Positions 9,083-17,980 of a stretch of DNA of 64,000 bases are shown piece after piece. Numbering within the stretch: the first letter of the stretch is position 1; every line of letters starts with the position of its first letter. The stretch is from Geodermatophilus aquaeductus (GTDB lineage Bacteria; Actinomycetota; Actinomycetes; Mycobacteriales; Geodermatophilaceae): contig NZ_FXTJ01000001.1 in the NCBI RefSeq assembly GCF_900182545.1, positions 682,001-746,000 of the forward strand. Direction: 5' to 3'. Below the pieces are notes generated by a model, which saw nothing but the letters and a program-made list of their open reading frames with translations, had not been told where the DNA came from and searched no databases. Position numbers and translations under genes: made by a program.

Positions 9083-9463
9083 ATGGACGAGGAGTCCGTC
9101 CGGGCGGCGCTGGAGCACTACACCCGCCACAGCGCGGCCGGCGACGAGGACCGGGCCAGCGAGATCTACACCGAGGACGCCGTCGTGGAGTTCCCGCAGT
9201 CCGGCGAGCGGTTCGAGGGCGTGGCCAACTTCCGCGAGTGGCGGCGGGACTACCCGGCCCAGGTGGACCTGGAGGTGGTCCGCGTGCGCGGGCGGGACGA
9301 CTTCTGGGTCGTCGAGATGCGCGCCCGCTACGACGGCGGTCCGTGGTCGTACGGCCCGGCCGTCTACGAGTTCCGCGGGGCCCTCGTCGCCCGCGAGACG
9401 ATCTACGTCGCGGAGGGCTGGGAGGCGCCGGAGTGGCGGGCCCGGTGGCGGGCGGCGCCCTGA
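9083..9463 (+). CDS. NTF2-like (SnoaL-type) protein
   Basis: A 126-residue protein with the NTF2 fold: MDEESVRAALEHYTRHSAAGDEDRASEIYTEDAVVEFPQSGERFEG is the canonical N-terminal helix pair and first strand, followed by NFREWRRDYP and strands ending RETIYVAEGWEAP. Start ATG 9083 has GGAGGAGC upstream. It is divergent from the GGDEF-EAL gene (about 97 bp). No catalytic assignment is possible; related proteins are often annotated as SnoaL or ketosteroid-isomerase-like. Confidence 0.75.
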   Translation: MDEESVRAALEHYTRHSAAGDEDRASEIYTEDAVVEFPQSGERFEGVANFREWRRDYPAQVDLEVVRVRGRDDFWVVEMRARYDGGPWSYGPAVYEFRGALVARETIYVAEGWEAPEWRARWRAAP

Positions 9464-9533
9464 CCGTGGTGGCCCAGCTCACCGGCTGACCTGCACGTTC
9501 GTCGTCCACCGGGGCATCGGGGAGGGATCCGCG

Positions 9534-10646
9534 GTGTTGTACCCGGCGATGACCGCGCCCGCCCTCCTCGAGGCCCCCGCCCCCACCCGCCTGTGGACGC
9601 CCAGGCGCGTCCTGGTCACCCGCTCGGCCGCCGAGCGCCCGCACGGGCAGCGCGTGCTCGCGCGCCTCGAGGCGGCCGGCGTCTCCGACGTCGAGCTGCT
9701 GCCCGGCGACCGGCTGCCCTCCCTGCGGGGCGACGACGACCGCGCGGCGTTCATGGCCGCCAAGGACACGATGGCGCTGGTCGTCCCGCCGCCGTCGAAG
9801 CGACGGCTGCAGCCCATCCCGCCGTCGGCGGACTTCCGGCTCGACCTGGCCGAGGGCTGCCCCGCGCACTGCCAGTACTGCTACCTCGCCGGCTCGCTGT
9901 CCGGCCCGCCGATCACCCGCGTCTGGGCCGACCTCGACGAGGTCCTCGACGGCCTCGACTCCTACGTCGGGCAGGGCCGCATCACCTCGGGCACGCTCGA
10001 GCGCGGCGGCGAGGGGACGACGTTCGAGGCCTCCTGCTACACCGACCCGCTGGCTCTCGAGCACCTCACCGGCGGCCTGGCCCGCATGGTCGCGCACTTC
10101 GGCACCCACGAGTGGCCCGGCCCGGTGCAGCTGCGCGCGACCACCAAGTTCGACGACGTCGCCGGCCTGCTCGGCCTCCCGCACGGCGGGCGCACCCGGC
10201 TGCGCTTCTCGCTCAACGCGGCCTCGGTCGGCCGGCGGTTCGAGGGCGCCACGAGCAGGGTCGACGCGCGCATCGCCGCCCTGGGCGCCGTCGCCCGTGC
10301 CGGCTACCCGGTGGGCCTGACCATCGCGCCGATCATGCCGGTCGAGGGCTGGCGCGAGGAGTACGGCGCCCTGCTCGACGCCGTCGCCGCGGTCCTGCCG
10401 GCCGGCACCGACCTGACCGTCGAGTGCATCACCCACCGGTTCACGCCGGGCAGCAAGGAGACGCTGCTCGACTGGTACCCGCGCACCAAGCTGGAGATGG
10501 ACGAGTCCCGCCGCACTCCCAAGCGGGGCAGGTTCGGCTCGGTCAAGCACGTCTACCCCAAGGAGACGATGGCCGAGCTGCGCACCTGGTTCGAGGCCGC
10601 GCTCGCCGACCGCCTCCCCCAGGCCCGCTTCCTCTACTGGACCTGA
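9534..10646 (+). CDS. splB: spore photoproduct lyase family radical SAM protein
   Basis: A 370-residue radical SAM enzyme of the SplB type. In Bacillus, SplB repairs the UV lesion spore photoproduct (a thymine dimer) using a 4Fe-4S cluster and S-adenosylmethionine. Visible features: cluster motif CPAHCQYC (Cys109, Cys113, Cys116), FEASCYTDPLALEHLTG containing Cys168, which aligns with the H-atom-donating Cys141 of B. subtilis SplB, the RFSLNAASV strand, IAPIMPVEGW, and the conserved end HRFTPGSKETLLDWYPRTKLEMDE...KRGRFG. GTG 9534 is preferred because GGAGGG lies seven bases upstream; ATG 9549 is the alternative. It is monocistronic and closed by a strong hairpin. No endospore genes are present in the window, so the role in this organism is open. 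Confidence 0.85.
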   Translation: MLYPAMTAPALLEAPAPTRLWTPRRVLVTRSAAERPHGQRVLARLEAAGVSDVELLPGDRLPSLRGDDDRAAFMAAKDTMALVVPPPSKRRLQPIPPSADFRLDLAEGCPAHCQYCYLAGSLSGPPITRVWADLDEVLDGLDSYVGQGRITSGTLERGGEGTTFEASCYTDPLALEHLTGGLARMVAHFGTHEWPGPVQLRATTKFDDVAGLLGLPHGGRTRLRFSLNAASVGRRFEGATSRVDARIAALGAVARAGYPVGLTIAPIMPVEGWREEYGALLDAVAAVLPAGTDLTVECITHRFTPGSKETLLDWYPRTKLEMDESRRTPKRGRFGSVKHVYPKETMAELRTWFEAALADRLPQARFLYWT

Positions 10647-10649
10647 GTG

Positions 10650-10684
10650 CCCGGGGTGGCGGAACCGGCGCCCGCCACCCCGGG
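10650..10684. terminator. bidirectional terminator hairpin
   Basis: 13-bp perfect arms CCCGGGGTGGCGG / CCGCCACCCCGGG with a 9-nt loop fill the 43-bp gap between the stops of the convergent splB-like gene and fdhA. No T-tract on either side. Confidence 0.7.
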
Positions 10685-10689
10685 ACGGC

Positions 10690-11907
10690 TCACGCCGGGA
10701 TCAGGCCGTTCGGGTTGAGCACGTACTTCTTCGCCGCGCCCTGGTCGAACTCCTGGTAGCCGCGCGGGGCGTCCTCCAGCGGGATCACCTCGGCGTTGAC
10801 CGCCTTCGCGATCTGTACCCGGTCGTGCAGGATCGCCATCATCAGCTGGCGGTTGTAGCGCATGACCGGGCACTGACCGGTCGTGAACGCGTGCGACTTC
10901 GCCCAGCCCAGCCCCAGCCGGATCGACAGGGCGCCGACCTTGGCGGCGTCGTCGACCGCACCGGGGTCACCGGTCACGTAGAGGCCCGGGATGCCCAGCG
11001 CACCGCCGGCCCGGGTGATCTCCATCAGCGAGTTGAGCACCGTCGCCGGCGCCTCCCGCTGCGCGCCCTCACCGTGCCCGCGGGCCTCGAAGCCCACGGC
11101 GTCCACGCCGCAGTCCACCTCGGGCTCACCGAGGATCTCCGCGATCTGGTCCTTCGGGTCGCCCTTCGACACGTCGATGGTCTCGCAGCCGAAGCTGCGC
11201 GCCTGGGCGAGCCGCTCGGCGTTGAGGTCGGCGACGATGACCACGGCGGCGCCGAGCAGGTGCGCCGAGGCGGCCGCCGCGAGACCCACCGGGCCGGCGC
11301 CGGCGATGTAGACCGTCGACCCGGTGCCCACCCCGGCGGTCACGCAGCCGTGGTAGCCGGTCGGGAAGATGTCCGACAGCATCGTCAGGTCGCGGATCTT
11401 GGCCAGCGCCTGGTCGCGGTCGGGGAACTTCAGCGCGTTCCAGTCCGCGTACGGGACCATGACGTACTCGGCCTGCCCGCCGGTCCAGCCGCCCATGTCC
11501 ACGTAGCCGTAGGCCGAGCCCGGCCGGTCGGGGTTGACGTTGAGACAGATGCCGGTCTTGCCCTCCTTGCAGTTGCGACAGCGGCCGCAGGCGATGTTGA
11601 AGGGCACGCTGACGATGTCGCCGACCTCGAGGAACTCGACGTCCGAGCCCTTCTCGACGATCTCGCCGGTGATCTCGTGACCGAGCACCAGCCGCTCGGG
11701 CGCCGTCGTGCGCCCGCGGACCATGTGCTGGTCGCTGCCGCAGATGTTGGTGGCCACCGTCCGCAGGATGACCCCGTGCGGCGTCTTGCGGCCGACGTTG
11801 GCCGGGTTGACCCCCGGCCCCTCCTTCAGTTCCAACCCGGGGTAGTCCAGGTCCGCGACCTCGACCTTGCCGGGACCCATGTACATGACCGCCCTGTTAC
11901 CTGCCAC
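10690..11907 (-). CDS. fdhA: glutathione-independent formaldehyde dehydrogenase
   Basis: A 405-residue zinc-dependent medium-chain dehydrogenase closely resembling Pseudomonas putida FdhA, which oxidises formaldehyde to formate with tightly bound NAD+. Catalytic-zinc ligands are Cys56 (TNICGSDQH) and His77/Glu78 (LGHEITGE). The structural-zinc cysteines are Cys107, Cys110, Cys113 and Cys121. The Rossmann motif is GAGPVGLAAAA, and the family-specific stretch VDAVGFEARGHG and the end GYQEFDQGAAKKYVLNPNGL are present. GTG 11907 has GGAGG seven bases upstream. It is divergent from the yaaA-like gene, and a perfect 22-bp palindrome sits 55 bp upstream, a likely operator. Related dismutase activity (aldehyde dismutase) cannot be excluded. 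Confidence 0.9.
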   Translation of the reverse strand: MAGNRAVMYMGPGKVEVADLDYPGLELKEGPGVNPANVGRKTPHGVILRTVATNICGSDQHMVRGRTTAPERLVLGHEITGEIVEKGSDVEFLEVGDIVSVPFNIACGRCRNCKEGKTGICLNVNPDRPGSAYGYVDMGGWTGGQAEYVMVPYADWNALKFPDRDQALAKIRDLTMLSDIFPTGYHGCVTAGVGTGSTVYIAGAGPVGLAAAASAHLLGAAVVIVADLNAERLAQARSFGCETIDVSKGDPKDQIAEILGEPEVDCGVDAVGFEARGHGEGAQREAPATVLNSLMEITRAGGALGIPGLYVTGDPGAVDDAAKVGALSIRLGLGWAKSHAFTTGQCPVMRYNRQLMMAILHDRVQIAKAVNAEVIPLEDAPRGYQEFDQGAAKKYVLNPNGLIPA

Positions 11908-11962
11908 GGACGCGCCTCCTCTCGGCGGCGGGACCGGCGCGTGCCGGGCCCGCCACTCCGCC

Positions 11963-11984
11963 GTCCGTGCCGATCGGCACGGAC
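11963..11984. promoter_or_regulatory. perfect 22-bp palindrome upstream of fdhA
   Basis: Half-site GTCCGTGCCGA is followed directly by its exact reverse complement, with no spacer. It lies 56-77 bp upstream of the fdhA start and about 150 bp upstream of the divergent yaaA-like gene, the position of an operator or activator site. A dimeric regulator is likely, but none is encoded nearby. Confidence 0.55.
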
Positions 11985-12131
11985 GCGTCGGACGCCCCGG
12001 CGACCTGGGGCGGGACCCCTGGTCTCGGGAGTCCGGCGGAGGCCGAGTGTGGCCTGCGTCACCCGAGAGGGTGGATGACTCCCCCGACCCTTCCCCCGGG
12101 CCCGGCACGTTGCCACGTAGCGTTGCGGCAC

Positions 12132-12878
12132 GTGCTCGTGCTGCTCCCACCCTCGGAGACCAAGTCCCCGGACGGCGACGGCCCCCCGCTCGACCTGACC
12201 ACCCTCTCCACCCCGGACCTGACGCCGGTCCGCGCGCAGCTGGTCGAGGCGCTGATCCGGCTGGCCGCCGACCCGCCGGCCGCCCGCGCGGCGCTGGGCC
12301 TGTCCCCCGCCCGGGACGTCGAGCTCGCCCGCAACGCCGCACTGTGCACCAGCCCGACGAAGCCCGCGGTCGAGCGCTACACCGGCGTCCTCTACGACGC
12401 CCTCGACGTCCGGACCCTCACCCGCGCGCAGCGCGCCCGCGCCGACCGGCGGCTCGCGGTCGGCTCGGCACTGTTCGGGCTGGCGCGGGCCACGGACGCC
12501 ATCCCGGCCTACCGGCTGTCCGCGGGCTCGGCCCTCCCCGGCCTGCCGACGCTGCGCGCGCTGTGGCGGCCGGTGCTCGCCCCGGTCCTCGCGGCCTCCG
12601 GTGAGCTCGTCGTCGACCTGCGCAGCGGGGCCTACCAGGCGCTGGCACCCGTTCCGGGTGCGGTGACCGTCGACGTGCTCAGCGAGCGCCCCGACGGCAG
12701 CCGCACGGTGGTGAGCCACGCGAACAAGGCGCACAAGGGGCGGGTCGCCCGGCTGCTCGCCACCACCACGGCCGAGCCGGACGACGTCGTCCGCGTGCGG
12801 GCACTGCTGCGACGGGCCGGGTTGCACGTGGAACACGACGGGGCGACCGCCCTCACGCTGGTGCTGCCGGCGGCCTGA
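12132..12878 (+). CDS. yaaA: YaaA family (peroxide-stress) protein
   Basis: A 248-residue member of the YaaA/DUF328 family. E. coli YaaA binds DNA and lowers free iron during hydrogen-peroxide stress. Typical features: N-terminal VLVLLPPSETKS, the middle block PAVERYTGVLYDALD, the loop PAYRLSAGSALPGLPTLRALWRP, DLRSGAYQAL, and SHANKAHKGRVAR near the C-terminus. The start is GTG 12132, which begins exactly at the family N-terminus; an ATG at 12075 would add 19 Pro-rich residues. It is monocistronic and divergent from fdhA, both being reactive-chemical stress genes. Confidence 0.82.
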   Translation: MLVLLPPSETKSPDGDGPPLDLTTLSTPDLTPVRAQLVEALIRLAADPPAARAALGLSPARDVELARNAALCTSPTKPAVERYTGVLYDALDVRTLTRAQRARADRRLAVGSALFGLARATDAIPAYRLSAGSALPGLPTLRALWRPVLAPVLAASGELVVDLRSGAYQALAPVPGAVTVDVLSERPDGSRTVVSHANKAHKGRVARLLATTTAEPDDVVRVRALLRRAGLHVEHDGATALTLVLPAA

Positions 12879-13036
12879 CCGTGCGAGCCGTCACGAGGGG
12901 TCACCGACTGTGATCTGCTCGTGATCTCTGTCGACCACGATCGTCGTCGCTTACGCTGTACGCGGCGTCCGGACCCAGCACCGGCCGGGGCGCCGCGGCA
13001 CAGGGAGTCGGCCGTCCGGCCGGGCGAAGGGGTTCG

Positions 13037-15649
13037 GTGGACGACACGTCTGGGCTCCCCCGGGAGCCGCAGGTCGCCGGTCCCCGCGCCGCCGCGGAAC
13101 TCCTGCTGGCCGACCGTCCCCGCGCCCGCGCCGCCCGCCGGCTGCGGCTGCGCGACGCCAGCGTCGTCCTCGACCGCCTCGCCGAGCTCGCCGCCCGGCT
13201 GGTCGGCGCACCGATCGCGCAGATCTCCCTGCTCGACGACGTCGAGGTCGTCGTCGCGGGCACCGGCCTGCCCCCGGGCACCGTGGGCCGCGAGAGCCCG
13301 CTCGACCTGACCGCCTGCGCGGTGCCCGCCGCCGAGCGCGCGCCGGTCGTGGTCCCCGACGTCCACGACGAGCCCCGCGCCGCCGAGCTGCCGCAGGTAC
13401 GTGCCGGGCTCGTCGGCGCCTACCTCGGCGTGCCGCTGATCGACACCGCCGGCCACACCGTGGGCGTCCTCTGCGTCGCCGCGCCCACGCCCCGGCCCTG
13501 GTCCGACACCGACCTGGCCACCCTGCGCCAGCTCGCCGCGGCCGCCGTCAGCGAGCTGGAGCTGGCCGCGCTGCGCGCCGAGTACGAGAGCGACCGCGTG
13601 CGCTGGGGCCTGGCCGTCGACGCCGCCGGGATCGGGACCTTCGACTGGGACCTGCACACCGGCGAGCTGACCTGGGACGCCCAGTTGGTCGAGATGTTCG
13701 GGTACTCCGACGGCGAGTTCGGCGGCAGCATCGACGACTTCAACGCCCGCGTGCACCCCGACGACCTGCCGCGGGTCACCGACGCCCTGCAGGCCAGCAT
13801 CGCCTCCTGCGGCGACTACGAGGCCGAGTACCGCGTCGTCTGGCCGACCGGGGACACCCGCTGGGTGCAGGCCCGCGGGCGCACGCTGGCCGACGAGAGC
13901 GGCGCGGCCAGCCGCGTGCTGGGCGCCGCCTACGACACCACCGCCGAGCGCGCCGCCGGCCTGCGGGTCACGCGGGTGCTCGAGGCGATGCCGGCCGGCT
14001 TCTACTCCCTCGACCGCGAGTGGCGCTTCACGCACGTCAACGCCGAGGCCGAGCGCCTCCTGGGTGCCGACCGCGACGAGCTGCTCGGCCAGGAGCTCTG
14101 GACGGCGTTCCCGGCCGCGGTGAACAGCGTCTTCGAGGAGAGCTACCGCACCGCCGTCCGCACCGGCACGCCGGTGCAGTTCGACGCGCACTACCCCGCG
14201 CCGCTCAACGGCTGGTACGAGGTGCGCGCGTGGCCGAGCCCCGAGGGCCTGTCGGTCTACTTCCTCGAGGTCACCGAGCGCCGCCGCGTGCAGGCCCGCG
14301 CCGAGCGCGCCACGCAGCGGCTGGCGCTGCTCGCCCAGGTCAGCGCCGAGCTGGCCGGCGCCCTGGACCCCCAGACGGCGACGGCGCACCTGCCGCGCCT
14401 GGTGGTGCCGGCACTCGCGGACTGGTGCATCGTCACCGTCGTCGACCCCGACGGGCGCCCGCGCGACGTCGGGCACTGGCACGCCGTCCCCTCCTCCCGT
14501 CCCCTCGTCGAGCGCTACGCCGCGACGCGGCTCGACGCCATGCCGGCCACGGCGCCGCTCATGCGCGCCCTGCTCACCGGCGAGCCGGTCATGGAGCGCA
14601 GCGAGGCCGTGCGCGACGTGCTGGCCGACGGCGAGGCCCGCGACGTGGTGAGCGCGCTGGACCCCGAGTCGGCGATCGCCCTGCCGCTGCGGGGCCGCGA
14701 CCGCACCCTCGGCGTGATGACGCTGTTCTTCCGCCGGGGCTGGACACCGCGCGACGAGGACCTCGCCACCGCCCAGGACGTCGCCGACCGCGCCGGGCTG
14801 GCCCTGGACAACGCCCGCCTCTACGGCCAGCAGCGCGCGCTCGCCGAGGGGCTGCAGCGCAGCCTGCTCACCGAGCCGCCGGAGCCCGACCACGCCGAGA
14901 TCGCCGTCCGCTACCTGCCGGCCGCCGAGGCCGCGCGGGTCGGCGGCGACTGGTACGACGCGTTCCTCCAGCCCGGCGGGGCGACGATGCTCGTCATCGG
15001 CGACGTCGTCGGCCACGACACCGAGGCCGCGGCGGCCATGGGGCAGCTGCGCGCGCTGCTGCGCGGCATCGCCACCTACAGCGACGCCGGCCCCGGTGAG
15101 GTGCTGCGCGGCCTGGACGCCTCGATGGCCGTGCTGCAGGCCCGGGTGCTGGCCACGGCCACCGTCGCCCGCTTCGAGCAGACCGACGACGAGCGGCGGC
15201 GCGGCGTCACCCGCATGCGCTGGGCCAACGCCGGGCACCTGCCGCCGCTGGTCATCAACCCCGACGGCAGCGTGGCCGAGCTCGCCACCTGGCGCGGCGA
15301 CCTGCTGCTCGGCGTCGACCCCGACGCGCTGCGCGAGGAGTCGGTGGTCACCCTCGACCGGGGCGCCACCGTGCTGCTGTTCACCGACGGGCTCATCGAG
15401 CGCCGCGACGCCGACCTCGACGCCGGCATGGCCCGGCTGCGGGAGGCGCTGCGCGAGCTGGTCGGCCGGCCGCTGCACGAGCTGCTCGACCAGGTGCTGC
15501 ACCGGCTGGTCGACGGCCGTCCCGAGGACGACGTCGCCCTGGTGGCGGTGCGGCTGCACCCGCAGGACTCCCCCCGCCCGCCCGAGGCCGGCCCCAACCG
15601 GGTCCCCGACGTCGTCCCCGAGGACCCGGCGAGCCCGTCGCGGCGCTGA
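13037..15649 (+). CDS. GAF-PAS-PAS-GAF-PP2C (SpoIIE/RsbU) phosphatase
   Basis: An 870-residue soluble multi-sensor phosphatase. Order: GAF (about 45-190), PAS with PAC (about 195-310), PAS (about 320-430), GAF (about 440-605), PP2C/SpoIIE phosphatase (about 620-850). Metal-binding and catalytic motifs are present: VGGDWYDAF, IGDVVGHDTEAAAAMGQ, FTDGLIE and EDDVALVAV. Such RsbU-like proteins dephosphorylate an anti-sigma-factor antagonist and so release an alternative sigma factor. It is monocistronic, starting at GTG 13037 with GAAGGGG upstream. Its C-terminal half closely resembles the phosphatase at 34971-36623, suggesting paralogy. Ligands of the sensor domains are unknown. Confidence 0.9.
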   Translation: MDDTSGLPREPQVAGPRAAAELLLADRPRARAARRLRLRDASVVLDRLAELAARLVGAPIAQISLLDDVEVVVAGTGLPPGTVGRESPLDLTACAVPAAERAPVVVPDVHDEPRAAELPQVRAGLVGAYLGVPLIDTAGHTVGVLCVAAPTPRPWSDTDLATLRQLAAAAVSELELAALRAEYESDRVRWGLAVDAAGIGTFDWDLHTGELTWDAQLVEMFGYSDGEFGGSIDDFNARVHPDDLPRVTDALQASIASCGDYEAEYRVVWPTGDTRWVQARGRTLADESGAASRVLGAAYDTTAERAAGLRVTRVLEAMPAGFYSLDREWRFTHVNAEAERLLGADRDELLGQELWTAFPAAVNSVFEESYRTAVRTGTPVQFDAHYPAPLNGWYEVRAWPSPEGLSVYFLEVTERRRVQARAERATQRLALLAQVSAELAGALDPQTATAHLPRLVVPALADWCIVTVVDPDGRPRDVGHWHAVPSSRPLVERYAATRLDAMPATAPLMRALLTGEPVMERSEAVRDVLADGEARDVVSALDPESAIALPLRGRDRTLGVMTLFFRRGWTPRDEDLATAQDVADRAGLALDNARLYGQQRALAEGLQRSLLTEPPEPDHAEIAVRYLPAAEAARVGGDWYDAFLQPGGATMLVIGDVVGHDTEAAAAMGQLRALLRGIATYSDAGPGEVLRGLDASMAVLQARVLATATVARFEQTDDERRRGVTRMRWANAGHLPPLVINPDGSVAELATWRGDLLLGVDPDALREESVVTLDRGATVLLFTDGLIERRDADLDAGMARLREALRELVGRPLHELLDQVLHRLVDGRPEDDVALVAVRLHPQDSPRPPEAGPNRVPDVVPEDPASPSRR

Positions 15650-15776
15650 CCCACCCGGACCCGTCCGGCGTCGATCCGGTCAGGAATCGAGAAGCCCGCG
15701 GGCGTCCTCGTGCGCCAACCTCTGGTGCGGGGGCCGGCACCGGGCCGGCCCCGCGAGCGTCGAGAGGGAGCCGGCC

Positions 15777-16223
15777 ATGTCCACGCAGGAGACCGAGGAG
15801 TCCCACGGCTTCACCGCCGAGGAGCGGGCCGCGATGAGGGAGCGCGCCGCCGAGCTCCGTGCCGAGGGCCGCAAGGGCGCGAAGAAGGCCGACGGCCTGC
15901 AGGCGGTCCTGGACCGGATCGCGGAGATGGCACCGGAGGACCGGGCGCTCGCCGAGCGCGTGCACGTGGCGGTGACCACGACCGCCCCCCAGCTGTCGCC
16001 GAAGACCTGGTACGGCATGCCCGCCTACGCGAACGCCGACGGCAAGGTCGTCGTCTTCTTCCAGGACGCCGGCAAGTTCGGCTACCGCTACTCGACCGTC
16101 GGCTTCCAGGACGCGGCCACGCTCGACGACGGCGACCTCTGGCCGGTGGCGTACGCGCTCACGGGCTGGAGCCCCGCGGTGGAGGAGCGGGTCGTCGACC
16201 TGGTGCGCACGGCCACCGCCTGA
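15777..16223 (+). CDS. DUF1801 (YdhG-like) protein
   Basis: A 148-residue protein. The first 65 residues are a charged helical extension (ESHGFTAEERAAMRERAAELRAEGRKGAKKADGLQAVLDRIAEM), followed by a DUF1801 domain recognisable by LSPKTWYGMPAYANADGKVVVFFQDAGKFGYRYSTVGF and the closing WPVAYAL. DUF1801/YdhG proteins have a frataxin-like fold, and some are called iron chaperones; function here is not proven. ATG 15777 has GAGAGGGAG upstream. It is convergent with the DEAD-box helicase gene, with only eight bases between stops. Confidence 0.78.
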   Translation: MSTQETEESHGFTAEERAAMRERAAELRAEGRKGAKKADGLQAVLDRIAEMAPEDRALAERVHVAVTTTAPQLSPKTWYGMPAYANADGKVVVFFQDAGKFGYRYSTVGFQDAATLDDGDLWPVAYALTGWSPAVEERVVDLVRTATA

Positions 16224-16231
16224 GCCGCACC

Positions 16232-17947
16232 TCAGGGGCGGGGTCGCTCCCGGCGGACGGTGACCTTGCGGCCCTTGATCGTGCTGGCCCGCAGCGCGGT
16301 GACGACCTCCTCGGCGGCGGCCTCGGGCACCTCCACCAGGCTGAAGCGCTCGGCGATCTCGATGGCGCCGACGTCGCGGCCGCGCAGCCCGGTCTCGCCG
16401 GCGATCGCGCCCACCAGGTCGCCGGGGCGCACGCCGGCGCTGCGGCCGGCGCCGATGAACAGCCGGGCGGTGTCACCGCCGTTCGACCGCGACCGCGACG
16501 GCCGGCCCCGGTCGCCGCGGTCGCCGTCGCGCTGCGGGCGCTCGGGCCGGAGGGTGACCTCGGGGATCTCCTCGTCGTCGTCCGGGCCGTTGGTGGCCTC
16601 GTGCGCGAGCTTGACCGCCGCCAGCGCCACCTCCATGACGTCGAACTCGTCGGTGAGCGTCTCGACGACGGCCCGGAACCGCTCGAGGTCGTCGCCGAGC
16701 AGGCTCTCGCGCAGCGCGGCGCGGGTGAGCTCGAGCCGGCGGGCGCGCAGGTCGGCGACCGTGGGCACGCGTTCCACGTGGATCGGCGACCCGGTGACCC
16801 GCTCGATCGTCTTGAGCATCCGGTGCGCCCGGGGCTCGACCAGCGTGATCGCCACGCCCTCGCGCCCGGCCCGGCCGACCCGGCCGATGCGGTGCACGTA
16901 GGTCTCTGCCGCGGCCGGGACGTCGTAGTTGACGACGTGGGTGAGCTGCTCGACGTCGAGCCCGCGGGCGGCGACGTCGGTGGCCACGAGCAGCTCCGCG
17001 GTGCCGCCGCGCAGCCGCCCCATGACCCGGTCGCGCTGCTCCTGGCTCATGCCGCCGTGCAGCGCCTCGGCGCGGTAGCCGCGGCCGTTGAGCGTCTCGG
17101 TGAGGTCGTCGACCTCGTCGCGGGTGCGGCAGAAGACGATGGCCGCCGTCGGGCTCTCGACGTCGAGCACCCGGCCCAGCGCCGCGGGCTTGGCCGCGCG
17201 GGCGACGACGAACGCCGTCTGCCGGACCCGCGGCGCCTGGCCCTCGGTGGGCACCTCGCGGGCGACCTGGATGCGCAGCGGGTCGCGCAGGTGGCGGCGG
17301 GCCATGCTGTCGAGCCGGCGCGGCATCGTGGCGCTGAACAGCACCGTCTGCCGCTCCTCGGGCACCTCGGCCAGCAGCGCCTCGAGGTCCTCGGCGAAGC
17401 CCATGTCGAGCATCTCGTCGGCCTCGTCGAGCACCACCGTGGCGACGCCGCCCAGGTGCAGGCTGCCGCGCTGCAGCAGGTCCAGCGCCCGCCCGGGGGT
17501 GGCGACGACGACGTCGACGCCGGCCTCCAGCGCCCGCAGCTGGCGCGGGATCGGCTGGCCGCCGTAGACCGGGACGACGCGGGCGCCGAGGTCGCGGCCG
17601 TAGCGGTGCAGCGCCTCCGACACCTGGATGGCCAGCTCGCGGGTGGGCACGAGGACCAGCGCGAGCGGGTCGCCGCCGGGGCGCTCGTCGGGCAGCCGCT
17701 GCAGCACCGGCAGCGCGTAGGCCGCCGTCTTGCCGGTGCCGGTGGCCGCCTGGCCGAGCAGGTCGCGCCCGGCGACCATCGGCGGGACTGCCTCGCGCTG
17801 GATGGGCGTGGGCTCCTCGTAGCCGAGTCGGGTCAGCGCCGCCAGCAGCTCGGGGCGCAGACCGAGGTCGGCGAAGGTGGCCGTCTCGTCCTGCTCGTCG
17901 GCCAGCTGCCGGTTCGTGTCGCCGTCCACCCGCACAGTGTCGGCCAC
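16232..17947 (-). CDS. deaD: DEAD-box ATP-dependent RNA helicase (DeaD/CsdA type)
   Basis: A 571-residue RNA helicase. Core motifs in order: phenylalanine/Q motif region (TFADLGL...PTPIQ), Walker A ATGTGKT (68-74), PTRELA (101-106), TPGR, DEAD (174-177), SAT (205-207), HGGMSQEQRD, ATDVAARGLD and HRIGRVGR. A linker rich in Arg/Asp/Gly follows, then a C-terminal DbpA/CsdA-type RNA-binding domain (ARLFIGAGRSAGVRPGDLVGAIAGETGL to the end). Such enzymes remodel structured RNA in ribosome assembly, cold adaptation and RNA decay. The start is uncertain among closely spaced GTG codons at 17947, 17935 and 17929. It is divergent from the amidase gene with only about 33 bp between starts. Confidence 0.9.
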   Translation of the reverse strand: MADTVRVDGDTNRQLADEQDETATFADLGLRPELLAALTRLGYEEPTPIQREAVPPMVAGRDLLGQAATGTGKTAAYALPVLQRLPDERPGGDPLALVLVPTRELAIQVSEALHRYGRDLGARVVPVYGGQPIPRQLRALEAGVDVVVATPGRALDLLQRGSLHLGGVATVVLDEADEMLDMGFAEDLEALLAEVPEERQTVLFSATMPRRLDSMARRHLRDPLRIQVAREVPTEGQAPRVRQTAFVVARAAKPAALGRVLDVESPTAAIVFCRTRDEVDDLTETLNGRGYRAEALHGGMSQEQRDRVMGRLRGGTAELLVATDVAARGLDVEQLTHVVNYDVPAAAETYVHRIGRVGRAGREGVAITLVEPRAHRMLKTIERVTGSPIHVERVPTVADLRARRLELTRAALRESLLGDDLERFRAVVETLTDEFDVMEVALAAVKLAHEATNGPDDDEEIPEVTLRPERPQRDGDRGDRGRPSRSRSNGGDTARLFIGAGRSAGVRPGDLVGAIAGETGLRGRDVGAIEIAERFSLVEVPEAAAEEVVTALRASTIKGRKVTVRRERPRP

Positions 17948-17980
17948 CGCGGGTACCCGGGCCCGTGGCACCCTCCCCCG

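Noticed and set aside
9083-9463. Toxin-immunity or antitoxin role for the NTF2-like proteins
   Set aside because: No polymorphic toxin, secretion signal or partner gene is adjacent to any of the three.
12924-12960. Promoter boxes before the GAF-PAS-PP2C gene (TACGCT preceded by TCGACC)
   Set aside because: Match to consensus is weak and spacing is about 15 bp, so it was not listed as a feature.
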